The notes under the pieces are model-generated. The model was given only the letters and a program-made list of their open reading frames with translations. It had not been told where the DNA came from and did no database searches. The position numbers and the translations under genes were made by a program. Below are positions 35,055 through 43,373 of a stretch of 64,000 nt of DNA, piece after piece. Position 1 is the first letter of the stretch; each line of letters starts with the position of its first letter. The stretch comes from Arthrobacter sp. Marseille-P9274 (GTDB lineage: Bacteria > Actinomycetota > Actinomycetes > Actinomycetales > Micrococcaceae): assembly GCF_946892675.1 (NCBI RefSeq), contig NZ_CAMPOV010000001.1, positions 1,772,033-1,836,032 on the forward strand, given 5' to 3'.

Positions 35055-35488
35055 TACTCAGCCTTAGCGGTCTCGTCAGCTTCCTCGGCCGGAGCTTCAG
35101 CAGCAGCCTCGTCAGCGTCTTCCTTCTTGGCCTTCGGGGTGATGGCCTCGGGGATGATGACAGATTCCTTCTCGGGGGCCACGAAGGCCTCCTTCGGAGC
35201 CTTGGTCTTGAGGGTGCCTTCCTGGCCCTCAATGCCCTTGAACTTCTGCCAGTCACCGGTGATCTTGAGCAGAACCTCGGCCTGCTCGGTCGGCTGGGCA
35301 CCGACACCGAGCCAGTACTGGGCGCGCTCGGAGTTGATCTCGATGAACGAGGGCTCCTGGGTCGGGTGGTACTGCCCGATCTCTTCGATGGCACGACCGT
35401 CGCGCTTGGCGCGGGAATCCATGACAACGACGCGGTAGTGGGCAGAGAACTTCTTACCGAAGCGCTTAAGGCGAATCTTTACGGCCAC
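35054..35488 (-). CDS. rpsP: Ribosomal protein S16 with acidic tail
   Basis: The 144-aa small-subunit protein starts [13 protein letters not shown] and contains [23 protein letters not shown]. The conserved core ends near residue 85; an extra tail rich in Ala and Glu ([21 protein letters not shown] type, about 55 residues) follows, as in many actinobacteria. The GTG at 35488 has an upstream AGGAGTG at a long spacing; in-frame codons further upstream are not conserved. Confidence 0.95.
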   Translation of the reverse strand: MAVKIRLKRFGKKFSAHYRVVVMDSRAKRDGRAIEEIGQYHPTQEPSFIEINSERAQYWLGVGAQPTEQAEVLLKITGDWQKFKGIEGQEGTLKTKAPKEAFVAPEKESVIIPEAITPKAKKEDADEAAAEAPAEEADETAKAE

Positions 35489-35673
35489 TTTTGTGGTCAC
35501 TCCTGGTTCTGAAAATGGGCGAACCCGTATGTCTGCTCCCGTGGGGCGGGCCATGGTTGGGGTTCAAAGGACAAGATGCATGCACGGAGAGAGGGGCCGC
35601 GCAGATCGAGTACCTGTCTATTGTGCCAGACGGGAGCCAATCCGCGCGAGTCGGCGGATTGGCTCCGCGCCGG

Positions 35674-36159
35674 TCAGGCTTCCGCCGTGCTGCTCCAGAC
35701 GTACAGCTGGAGACGGTCCCCCTCTTCGGCCTGCCGGGCCAGTTCCGCCAGGCGGCGGACGTATTCCTCGGCGACGTCCCCGCTGAAGGGCATGTCCTCC
35801 TCCGAGGCCCACAGGGAGGCGACCTCCGGGATCGCGGATTCTCCGCCGTCGTCAACGTACGTCAGCAGTTCCGCCAAGGACTCCACCATGGAATCCGGGG
35901 CCACCATCAGGTAATCGCTGGAGACGTCTGCCATGTCCAGAGTGGCATCGCCGGCGGCACCGATGGCTTTGGCCGCCAGCCCCCCGAGGATCTCGATCTC
36001 CAGGTCCGTGATCCCGTTGATCCGCGCATTCGGGGCGTCCTCGATGGCTACGCTGGAGGCATCCGTGTCCGCACGGGCATCGAAGCTGGCTTCCAGGGCG
36101 GCGGCGCGCCGCACGGCCGCATCATGGGTGGCGACGAAGACTTCAGTTGTACCGGGCAT
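35674..36159 (-). CDS. Hypothetical acidic protein
   Basis: This 161-aa protein is not recognised. It starts MPGTTEVFVATHDAAVRRAA and is rich in Ala, Asp and Glu, with predicted helices and the segment DLEIEILGGLAAKAIG. There is no signal peptide, membrane segment or cysteine. Frame length, codon use and a usable upstream region (AAGGGA before the ATG) support a gene. It stands alone between rpsP and the VOC gene. Confidence 0.65.
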   Translation of the reverse strand: MPGTTEVFVATHDAAVRRAAALEASFDARADTDASSVAIEDAPNARINGITDLEIEILGGLAAKAIGAAGDATLDMADVSSDYLMVAPDSMVESLAELLTYVDDGGESAIPEVASLWASEEDMPFSGDVAEEYVRRLAELARQAEEGDRLQLYVWSSTAEA

Positions 36160-36201
36160 TGGGCGTCCCTTCGCGGTTAGGCAGGCTGGTGCGTCTTCAG
36201 C

Positions 36202-37092
36202 CTAGCCGACGGCGACGCGCAGCTGGTTGCGCCACGGGTCTTCGAAGCGGAGCTCGGCGCCGGTGTGGTGGTGGCCGATCTTGGCGCTGGAGAGCCGCTC
36301 GGCCAGCGCGCCGACTTCGTCCTCGCTCGGCACCTGGATCACGACCTCGCCGAGCCCCAGAGTATCCTTGCGCGGACCGGCGCTGCGGCTGTTCCAGACG
36401 TTCATGGCCATGTGGTGGTGGTAGCCGCCGGCGGAAACGAACAGGGCCTGGCCGTGCCAGCCCGCGGTGCGCTCGAAGCCGAGGGTCTTGACGTAGAAGT
36501 CCTCGGCAACCTCGGTGTCGCCGACCTGGAGGTGCACGTGGCCGATCTCCGCCCCCGCCTCGCGCTGCCCGGCCAGGGAGGCCTCGGTCAGGTGGTTCTG
36601 CAGGTACAGCTGCGGCGGCAGGGCCACGTTGTCCATGTGGACTTCGCGGCTGCCGTCGGCGCCGGTGTTCCACTGCCAGCTCTCGCGGGGCTTGTCGAAG
36701 TACAGCTCGATGCCGTTCCCTTCGGGATCGGTGAAGTAGAACGCCTCGCTGACCAGGTGGTCCGCACTGCCGGCGAACCGGCGCGGGTCATACTGGGCCG
36801 CGGTTGCGACCGTGGCGGCAAGGGAGGAACGGTCCTCGAAGAGGAACGCGGTATGGAACAGGCCCGCTTCGCCTCGGGAAGGCAGCTGGAGGCCCGCCGC
36901 CGGGGCCAGATGGACCAGCGGGGTGGAGCCGCGGCCCAGATAGACGCCGCCGAGGCCCTCGCTCAGCGGTTCCAGTCCGAGCGCCTGCTGGTAGTAGGAA
37001 GCCATGGTCTTCATATCGCCGACCTTGAGCATCACGGTGCCCATGCTGAGGTCGGCGGGCAGCAGGTCCTGGGCATTTACTTGAAGATTCAT
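36202..37092 (-). CDS. VOC-family ring-cleaving dioxygenase or glyoxalase (two-domain, CatE-like)
   Basis: The 296-aa protein has two vicinal-oxygen-chelate modules, residues 13-135 (MGTVMLKVGDMKTMASYYQQ ... FYFTDPEGNGIELYFDKP) and 163-296 (IGHVHLQVGDTEVAEDFYVK ... ELRFEDPWRNQLRVAV). Metal-ligand candidates are His165 and the Glu in GIELY or LRFED. It resembles the CatE/MhqO group, which opens catechol or quinone-type rings in Bacillus. The substrate here is unknown. No ribosome site precedes the ATG, and the upstream palindromes match those before the LigB-type gene at 47989, suggesting common repression by a quinone- or redox-sensing regulator that is not in the window. Confidence 0.82.
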   Translation of the reverse strand: MNLQVNAQDLLPADLSMGTVMLKVGDMKTMASYYQQALGLEPLSEGLGGVYLGRGSTPLVHLAPAAGLQLPSRGEAGLFHTAFLFEDRSSLAATVATAAQYDPRRFAGSADHLVSEAFYFTDPEGNGIELYFDKPRESWQWNTGADGSREVHMDNVALPPQLYLQNHLTEASLAGQREAGAEIGHVHLQVGDTEVAEDFYVKTLGFERTAGWHGQALFVSAGGYHHHMAMNVWNSRSAGPRKDTLGLGEVVIQVPSEDEVGALAERLSSAKIGHHHTGAELRFEDPWRNQLRVAVG

Positions 37093-37120
37093 ACAAGTAA
37101 CAATACTTGAAGCTTCACGT
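37077..37120 (-). promoter_or_regulatory. Tandem palindromic operators at the VOC gene start
   Basis: ACTTGAAG-CTTCACGT (37105-37120) is a 16-bp palindrome with one mismatch. TTACTTG (37077-37083) and CAAGTAA (37094-37100) are perfect complements that span the start codon. A TATTGT -10-like hexamer ends 7 nt before the ATG. The TTGAA-N2-TTCA core is shared with the operator at 47955. Confidence 0.65.
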
Positions 37121-37153
37121 TTGTTCCAGTCCCCGGCTCACGGGCGTTCCAGG

Positions 37154-38371
37154 TCAGCGGCGGCGGAATTTCAGGTAGCCGTAGAGGGCCAGTTCGCTGG
37201 CGGCCTCGGCCGCGAGAGAGAGGGCGCCGGCACGCAGCAGGCCGCCGTTCCGGCGCAGGGGACGGCCGGAGGCCCGCAGCAGAACGACTGCCGCCCCTGC
37301 CGCGACGGCGGCGCTGCCGGCGAGCAGCTCCGGATGAGCGAGGATGCGGCGGTGCCAGCGGGCCAGCGGAGAACTGCCGGTCATGGGCGTAGCCATCAGT
37401 TCCAGCACGGCCTTGCCCAGGGGAAGCGCCGGCATGTGTTCCGGGACGGCGCGGGCCGACTGGCCCGATTCCGCCAGCTCCCCTGCCAGCCGCGGCAGGC
37501 CCAGGGCTTCGGCGGTCTGCGCGAGCACGTCTTCCGACTCCTCGCCCAGCAGCAGCCCGGAGAGGCGGGCCTCGGCTTGCCGGTCCAGCCCGAAGGCCCG
37601 CGCGAGGTCTCCCGTATGCGGATCCGCCGAACGAATGAGCGTGCCGAGGAGCCGAAGCGCCTCGGCCGAAGCCCGGTCCGTGCTCGGGAAGGGCTTGGGC
37701 TGCGGCTGCCACGCATGCCAGAAATTGTTGGCCGGATCCTTCCGTGTCCCCGGCAGCCAGGCCTCGACGGCGCGCAGGCCGTCCAAGTTCATGAAGGCGG
37801 CCATCGGCTTTGCCTGCTCCGGCCAGTTGTACAGCCCGGGCGAGGCACCGCCATGAACGACGACGATCCGGCGCCCGCGTTCGCCGTCGTCCTCGAAGAC
37901 GTCCAGCGGCGCCGAGTTCAGGGCACCGAACATCAGCAGGTCCTCGCGCCGGAACCGTCCGACCATAACGGTGCGCAGCACGGGTGGCTCCGCAACTTCC
38001 ACGGAGTCCAGCGCCGTCCCGCCTTCGGAGGGGTCCAGCTCGAGGGCCGCGTCCGCCGCCGGCGCCTCGTATTCGAAGCCGTCGATGTCCACGGCGCCAC
38101 CGGCGGCCAACGAGAGGCTTTGGGCCAGCATCCGGTAGTCAGGGCCGGCCACCGCCGCCCCCTCCGGATCCAGGACGGCGACCCGGCCCGAGGGGTCGCG
38201 GGCCAGCAGGAACTCGACGACGGTCTGGCCGGCCGCCGGGTTACCCGCTGCGAAGGCGCCGAGCAGGGAACGGTCCGCGAACTCTCGGAGCAGGGCCCGG
38301 GCGCCGGGTCCGTCCAGGGGCCACGGCCACCAAAGCTGCCCGGATACCGGCTCCCAGCCAAATGCGTTCAT
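37154..38371 (-). CDS. Hypothetical protein with C-terminal membrane segments
   Basis: The 405-aa protein is not recognised. The N-terminal half is soluble-looking (MNAFGWEPVSGQLWWPWPLD, FLLARDPSGRVAVLDPEG, RRIVVVHGGASPGLYNWPEQ, GLRAVEAWLPGTRKDPANNF). Near residue 345 it has a hydrophobic Ala-rich run (LLAGSAAVAAGAAVVLLRAS), then a second near residue 375 and a basic end (YLKFRRR), so it is probably membrane-anchored. It has no cysteine motifs. It stands between the VOC gene and the alpha/beta hydrolase, 34 bp after the latter's stop, and could be co-transcribed with hydrolase and NUDIX gene. Confidence 0.7.
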   Translation of the reverse strand: MNAFGWEPVSGQLWWPWPLDGPGARALLREFADRSLLGAFAAGNPAAGQTVVEFLLARDPSGRVAVLDPEGAAVAGPDYRMLAQSLSLAAGGAVDIDGFEYEAPAADAALELDPSEGGTALDSVEVAEPPVLRTVMVGRFRREDLLMFGALNSAPLDVFEDDGERGRRIVVVHGGASPGLYNWPEQAKPMAAFMNLDGLRAVEAWLPGTRKDPANNFWHAWQPQPKPFPSTDRASAEALRLLGTLIRSADPHTGDLARAFGLDRQAEARLSGLLLGEESEDVLAQTAEALGLPRLAGELAESGQSARAVPEHMPALPLGKAVLELMATPMTGSSPLARWHRRILAHPELLAGSAAVAAGAAVVLLRASGRPLRRNGGLLRAGALSLAAEAASELALYGYLKFRRR

Positions 38372-38405
38372 GACACAACGCTAGCAAGAGCGGCGGTAGC
38401 CGCGG

Positions 38406-39086
38406 CTACTGTTCGAAGTTCAGCAGGAATTCTGTCAGCAACCCGTGCCCCTCGGCACGATCCTGGGGCCGATGATGGCCGGGCGCATGCCGGTGCACCG
38501 CCCCAGTGGTGGCCAGGTACTCGCCGACTTCTTCGTAGAGCGGCTCCCAGCCTCCGGTGACGACCAGGGTCGGAAGGCCGGGGACGATGCTGAGCGGCGC
38601 GGCCCAGGGCGCCTCCTGCAACCGCAGGCGCCGGGCCTCCCGGCGCTCCTGCCGGGTGCGCAGCGGCCCGGGACGGGAGCCGAACATGAGCCAGCTGAAC
38701 TCCCGCTGGTACTGCTCGTCCGTCAGCTCGGCCCGGGCAGCATACAGCGGTGCCAACCGCTCCCGCTGCGCCCGGGTGGCCGGCAGGTCTGCCGTCAGGG
38801 ACAGGCAGGCGGGCTCGAAGAGCGTCAGCGACCGCACCAGGTCCGGCCGCTCGACGGCGGCCATCATCGCGGAGATCGCACCGTGGGAATGGGCGACGAC
38901 GTGTCCGCCTTCCCCGAGATTGGCAAGCACGATGTGCATGTCGGCCTGGAAATCCGTCGGCAGCGGCGCGGCCGTGGGCGCGAAGCCGTGCCGGCGCAGG
39001 AACAGGCAGTCGTACTTCCCTGCCAGCCGATGCTGGTACGGCCAGGCGGCGGCGCCGAAGCGGCCCGGTCCGTGCACGAACACCAC
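38406..39086 (-). CDS. Alpha/beta hydrolase
   Basis: The 226-aa protein has the oxyanion segment VVFVHGPGRFG, the nucleophile elbow AHSHGA (the first Gly of GxSxG is Ala), and an Asp/His pair candidate in LVVTGGWEPLYEEV and AEGHGLL. The lid region is short. The substrate is unknown. A GTG at 39086 is the start; another GTG follows immediately. It lies 32 bp after the NUDIX gene and is probably in one operon with it. Confidence 0.8.
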   Translation of the reverse strand: MVFVHGPGRFGAAAWPYQHRLAGKYDCLFLRRHGFAPTAAPLPTDFQADMHIVLANLGEGGHVVAHSHGAISAMMAAVERPDLVRSLTLFEPACLSLTADLPATRAQRERLAPLYAARAELTDEQYQREFSWLMFGSRPGPLRTRQERREARRLRLQEAPWAAPLSIVPGLPTLVVTGGWEPLYEEVGEYLATTGAVHRHAPGHHRPQDRAEGHGLLTEFLLNFEQ

Positions 39087-39117
39087 GCGCGTCTTCCCGG
39101 CGGACCGGGAGGCCCAT

Positions 39118-39651
39118 CTAGCGGCCAGGGCTCAGCGTCCCATCGAAACCGGCGATGAGTTCCCGCCGCGGCACGTCCCGCTGCACGGTTTCCAGCGGCT
39201 GACCGTTCCGCAGTTCGAGGACCGTGAGCAGCTCGTGGGCGTCCAGCGCGGCCTTCAGCTGTGCCGCCTGCGTCCGGTCCAGCTCCATCAGCGCGAGCTG
39301 GAAGTCCAGGAAGCCCGCCTGTCCCCCGGCCGCCGCCGCGAGTTCACCGCCCTCGTACGTACCGCCGTCGTAAATAAAGGTGAAGGCCTCGGCGGGCGAG
39401 TCCGGCACCTGCTGGTAATCGATGGCCAGAATCCGGCCCAGCGGCAGTTGCAGTGACGTCCCGTCCAGGACTCGAGCGGCCGCCCCGCGGGGATCTTCGC
39501 CGCTCTTGACCAGGCCGGCCGGCAAGGCCAAGCCGCCCTTGGGGTCCGGGGCCAGCAGGACCGACCCGCCGACCGTGCGGACGATGACGGCCACCGAGGC
39601 AGGCCGTTTCCAGACGGAACCGTAGAATCCATCCAGGTGCTGCTTGGTCAC
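39118..39651 (-). CDS. NUDIX-fold protein with degenerate NUDIX box
   Basis: The 177-aa protein shows the fold start SVAVIVRTVGGSVLLAPDPKGGLALPAG, but the box that should read GX5EX7REUXEEXGU is LVKSGEDPRGAAARVLDGTS, lacking the REXXEE glutamates that bind magnesium. Hydrolase activity is therefore doubtful. It may be a binding or scaffold member. It is encoded 76 bp after ffh on the same strand and leads the alpha/beta hydrolase. Confidence 0.7.
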   Translation of the reverse strand: MTKQHLDGFYGSVWKRPASVAVIVRTVGGSVLLAPDPKGGLALPAGLVKSGEDPRGAAARVLDGTSLQLPLGRILAIDYQQVPDSPAEAFTFIYDGGTYEGGELAAAAGGQAGFLDFQLALMELDRTQAAQLKAALDAHELLTVLELRNGQPLETVQRDVPRRELIAGFDGTLSPGR

Positions 39652-39727
39652 AACTGCCCTCCCTGCTCGGCCTGCCTCGGCGCGCTGCAGCAGGATCCGG
39701 CAAAGCCGCCGGACCTTGCGTTGAAAG

Positions 39728-41311
39728 CTACTTACCGAGGAATTTCTCGAAACCCTTCGGCAGGTTCAGCGCCGATGGGTCGAACTCCTCCTGCTGCTGG
39801 CCGAAGGCGGCGCCCGTGGGCAGCGCGTTCCGGGCGCTCGCCCGGCGCTCCTCGGCCTCGCGCAGCTCCTGGGCGGCCTTGGCCGGGTTGCCAGAGCGGG
39901 CCTTTTTCTTGCCCTTGGCCACCTGCTTGCCCTTGCGCGCACCGCCGAAGCCGCCGGGACCCGCCATCCCGGGCATGCCTGGGATACCGCCGCCCTGGGC
40001 CATCTTCTTCATCATCTTCTGGGCCTGGCCGAAGCGCTCCAGCAGGCCGTTGACCTCGGAGACGTGGACGCCGGAACCGCGGGCGATGCGGGCACGCCGG
40101 GAGCCGTTGATGATCTTGGGCGCCAGGCGTTCGTGCGGCGTCATGGAGCGCACGATCGCCTCGACCCGGTCGATCTCCCGCTCATCGAAGTTCTCCAGCT
40201 GCTGCCGCATGCCGGCGGCGCCCGGCATCATCATGAGCATCTTCTTCATCGAGCCCATCTTGCGGATCTGCTGCATCTGCGCGAGGAAGTCCTCGAGCGT
40301 GAAGTCCTCCTGGTCGACGAATTTCTTCGCCATCCGTTCGGCTTCGCCCTTGTCCCAGGATTTCTCGGCCTGCTCGATCAGGGACAGGATGTCGCCCATG
40401 TCCAGGATGCGGTTGGCCATGCGGTCCGGGTGGAAGATCTCGAAGTCGTCCAGGCTCTCGCCGGTGGATGCGAACATCACGGGCTTGCCGGTGACGGAGG
40501 CCACCGACAGCGCCGCACCGCCCCTGGCGTCGCCGTCGAGCTTGGAGAGCACCACGCCGGTGAAGTTGACGCCCTCGTTGAAGGCCTGCGCGGTGTTGAC
40601 CGCGTCCTGGCCGATCATGGCGTCGATGACGAAGAGGACTTCGTCCGGGTTGATGGCGGCGCGGATGTCGGCTGCCTGCTGCATCATTTCGGCGTCGATG
40701 CCCAGCCGGCCGGCGGTGTCCACGATCACCACGTCATGCAGCTTCGCGCGCGCCTCCGCCACGCCGTCGCGGGCTACAGCCACCGGATCGCCGGTGGGTG
40801 CCTCGAACTCGGACTGGACTCCCGGGTGCGGCGCGAAGACCGGGACGCCGGCGCGCTGGCCGTTGACCTGGAGCTGCGTGACAGCGTTGGGCCGCTGGAG
40901 GTCCGCCGCCACGAGAATGGGGCTGTGGCCCTGGCCCTTGAGCCACTTGGCCAGCTTGCCGCCGAGGGTGGTCTTGCCGGCACCCTGCAGGCCGGCCAGC
41001 ATGATGACGGTCGGCGGGTTCTTTGCCAGCCGGATGCGCCGGGTCTCGCCGCCAAGGATGCGGACCAGCTCGTCATTGACGATCTTGACGACCTGCTGGC
41101 CGGGATTGAGGGCGGCGGAAACTTCCTCGCTCAGCGCCCGTTCCTTCACATGGGCGGCGAACTCACGCACCACGGAAACGGCGACGTCGGCATCGAGGAG
41201 GGCGCGGCGGATCTCGCGGACGGTGGCGTCGACGTCGGCTTCGGACAGGCGTCCCTTGCCGCGCAGGTTCTTGAAGGTTGAGGCCAACCGGTCAGAGAGT
41301 GAATTGAACAC
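39728..41311 (-). CDS. ffh: Signal recognition particle GTPase Ffh
   Basis: The 527-aa protein targets membrane proteins with 4.5S RNA. It has the N domain, G domain motifs GLQGAGKTT, DTAGR and TKLDGDARGG, and the methionine-rich M domain with the RNA-binding RIARGSGVHVSEVNGLLERF. The C-terminal region after residue 435 is Gly/Met/Lys-rich (GGGIPGMPGMAGPGG then GKQVAKGKKKARSG). The start is GTG. The receptor gene ftsY is in the same window. The 4.5S RNA gene was not seen. Confidence 0.97.
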   Translation of the reverse strand: MFNSLSDRLASTFKNLRGKGRLSEADVDATVREIRRALLDADVAVSVVREFAAHVKERALSEEVSAALNPGQQVVKIVNDELVRILGGETRRIRLAKNPPTVIMLAGLQGAGKTTLGGKLAKWLKGQGHSPILVAADLQRPNAVTQLQVNGQRAGVPVFAPHPGVQSEFEAPTGDPVAVARDGVAEARAKLHDVVIVDTAGRLGIDAEMMQQAADIRAAINPDEVLFVIDAMIGQDAVNTAQAFNEGVNFTGVVLSKLDGDARGGAALSVASVTGKPVMFASTGESLDDFEIFHPDRMANRILDMGDILSLIEQAEKSWDKGEAERMAKKFVDQEDFTLEDFLAQMQQIRKMGSMKKMLMMMPGAAGMRQQLENFDEREIDRVEAIVRSMTPHERLAPKIINGSRRARIARGSGVHVSEVNGLLERFGQAQKMMKKMAQGGGIPGMPGMAGPGGFGGARKGKQVAKGKKKARSGNPAKAAQELREAEERRASARNALPTGAAFGQQQEEFDPSALNLPKGFEKFLGK

Positions 41312-41483
41312 GTGCCGTGCACTTCTTTCGTCGATCTTCGGTCAGATCCGGCGGGCATGGCCGGAGTACAGCTTTTCCAGCGTACCAAGTATGGACTTGA
41401 GGTTGGTCCCGGACGCCCCGATGGCGGATCCGAAATCGGGCCAAGCGGGCGACAGTTCGCCCATCCGGTGGCATGGTGTGAAT

Positions 41484-42935
41484 GTGACGAACCCCGCGAG
41501 CACGCCAACCACCAACCAGAATCCCGGCCCGGAGCCGGTGCGGACGCTGCTGATCCTGGGCGCGTCCGGCGACCTGACGGGGCGGCTGCTGCTGCCCGGA
41601 CTGGGCAAGCTGATCGCCCAAGGGCGGACGCACGGCCTGAAACTGGTCGGCGCGGGCTCGGACGACTGGGACACGGCCAGGTGGCGGGACCGGGTTGGGG
41701 CGGCGTTCACCGACTGTGCGGGGAACGCTAACGACGCCGGCAGGCAGGACCTGCGCTCCGTCCAGGAGAGCACGGAATACCACGTGGTGGATGTCACGGC
41801 GGACGGGGCCCTCGCACGCCTGATCGACTCCGTCGAGGCACCGGTGGCGGTCTTCTTTGCGCTGCCGCCGGCCGTTAGCCAGAAGGCCTGCGAACTGCTG
41901 AAGCCGCAGGACCTGCCCGCGGGGACCCGCCTGGTGCTGGAGAAACCGTTCGGCACGAGCCAGGAATCCGCGGCTTCGCTCAACCGCACGCTGCTCTCGC
42001 TGGTTCCGGAAGACCGGATCCACCGCGTCGACCACTTTCTCGGTAAGGCCACGGTCTTCAACATCCTTGGCCTGCGGTTCGCCAATCGGCTCCTCGAACC
42101 GCTGATGAACAACCTGCACGTCGAGAAGGTCGAGATCTTCTACGACGAATCGCTGGCGCTGGAGGGGCGTGCCCGCTACTACGACAAAGCCGGCGCGCTG
42201 CGCGACATGATCCAGAGCCATCTGCTGCAGATCATGGCGCTGATGGCGATCAACGCGCCGGCCTCGCTGACCGAACGGGACCTGCGGGACCATATCGGCA
42301 GTGTCCTGCGGGCGAGTTCCGTCAATCCGGACTACGCCGGAAGCACGCGTCGCGCCCGCTACTCCGCCGGGCAGATCGACGGACGCGACGTTCCGGACTA
42401 TGCGGCAGAAGACGGCGTCGACCCGGCGCGCGACACGGAAACGCTCGCGGAAATCGAAGTCTCCATCAACAACTTCCGCTGGGCCGGCGTGCCCTTCATC
42501 CTGCGCTCGGGCAAGGCCCTGGGCGAGCAGCAGAAGGAGGCCATCGTGACCTTCAAGCCGGTGCAGGTCCCGGCGGGGTTCAAGGGCGTTGATGCTCCGA
42601 CCCGGCTGCGGGTCGGCTTCGGACCCGAAACGCTGCAGCTGGAAATCGACGTGAACGCCCCGGGCGACCTCTTCACCCTCGATCGGGTGGCACTGGAGGC
42701 GGCGATGCACGCCCCGGACCTGCTCCCCTACGGCGAAGTCCTCGAGGGCGTCCTGCGTGGAGACCCCCTGCTCTCCGTCCGGGGCGACATCGCAGAAGAC
42801 TGCTGGCGGATCGTCGAACCTGTCCTCAAGGCCTGGGCCGCCGGCGACGTCCCGCTCGAGGAGTACCAAGCCGGAAGCCGCGGCCCGCAAGGCTGGGAAA
42901 CCTCCCGTCCCGACAGCGCCCTGCCGCGGAAATGA
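41484..42935 (+). CDS. zwf: Glucose-6-phosphate dehydrogenase
   Basis: The 483-aa enzyme oxidises glucose-6-phosphate. It has the dinucleotide motif LLILGASGDLTGRLLLPGL, the lysine-containing LVLEKPFGTS, and the catalytic RIHRVDHFLGKATVFN (E. coli consensus RIDHYLGKE, here Ala replaces Glu). The C-terminal half is typical but slightly short. No opcA, tal or tkt gene is next to it, unlike the usual actinobacterial zwf-opcA cluster, so it may be a second G6PDH. GTGs at 41478 and 41484 are possible starts without a strong ribosome site. It is divergent from ffh and convergent with glnB. Confidence 0.88.
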   Translation: MTNPASTPTTNQNPGPEPVRTLLILGASGDLTGRLLLPGLGKLIAQGRTHGLKLVGAGSDDWDTARWRDRVGAAFTDCAGNANDAGRQDLRSVQESTEYHVVDVTADGALARLIDSVEAPVAVFFALPPAVSQKACELLKPQDLPAGTRLVLEKPFGTSQESAASLNRTLLSLVPEDRIHRVDHFLGKATVFNILGLRFANRLLEPLMNNLHVEKVEIFYDESLALEGRARYYDKAGALRDMIQSHLLQIMALMAINAPASLTERDLRDHIGSVLRASSVNPDYAGSTRRARYSAGQIDGRDVPDYAAEDGVDPARDTETLAEIEVSINNFRWAGVPFILRSGKALGEQQKEAIVTFKPVQVPAGFKGVDAPTRLRVGFGPETLQLEIDVNAPGDLFTLDRVALEAAMHAPDLLPYGEVLEGVLRGDPLLSVRGDIAEDCWRIVEPVLKAWAAGDVPLEEYQAGSRGPQGWETSRPDSALPRK

Positions 42936-42996
42936 GAAGGGCCGCCCCGGGAACGACAGCCACGATATTCGTGCTGCGCCCCGGGGCGGCCCTTCT
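42935..42996. terminator. Bidirectional terminator between zwf and glnB
   Basis: AGAAGGGCCGCCCCGGG (42935-42951) and its perfect 17-bp complement (42980-42996) enclose a 28-nt loop that itself can pair partly (CACGA/TCGTG). It begins at the last base of the zwf stop. Confidence 0.85.
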
Positions 42997-43034
42997 GCTT
43001 CCGGCCTCACCGTCCTGCGTGCCTGCCGGATAGC

Positions 43035-43373
43035 TCAGATGGCGGCTTCGCCCCGTTCTCCGGTGCGGACCCGCACGGCTTCCTCGACGTTGATCAGCCA
43101 TACCTTGCCGTCGCCGGCGCGGCCCGTGTTGGCGGTGGCGACGAGGACGTCGACGATGTCGTTGGCCCATTCGTCGGCCACCAGGACCTCGATCCGCAGC
43201 TTCTTCAGCAGGTCGACGGTGTACTCTGCGCCGCGGTAGACCTCGGTGTGTCCGCGCTGCCGACCGTATCCGCTGGCTTGGCTGACCGTCAGTCCCTGGA
43301 CGCCGTAGCTCTCCAGGCTGCCGCGGACGTCTTCGAGCTTTTCCGGGCGGATGATGGCGGTGACCAGTTTCAT
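43035..43373 (-). CDS. glnB: Nitrogen regulatory protein P-II
   Basis: The 112-aa trimeric sensor reports 2-oxoglutarate and ATP/ADP. The T-loop is RQRGHTEVYRGAEYTVDLL with the modifiable Tyr51, and the C-terminal signature GDGKVWLINVEEAVRVRTGERG is present. Its ATG overlaps the amtB stop (ATGA), the standard amtB-glnK arrangement in which P-II plugs the ammonium channel. The glnD gene that normally follows in actinobacteria is absent here. Confidence 0.96.
   Translation of the reverse strand: MKLVTAIIRPEKLEDVRGSLESYGVQGLTVSQASGYGRQRGHTEVYRGAEYTVDLLKKLRIEVLVADEWANDIVDVLVATANTGRAGDGKVWLINVEEAVRVRTGERGEAAI

Noticed and set aside
38368-39117. 249-codon open frame overlapping the alpha/beta hydrolase
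   Set aside because: It is read in another frame of the same strand, is Arg/Ala-rich without motifs, and the hydrolase frame has the HG and HSHG motifs.
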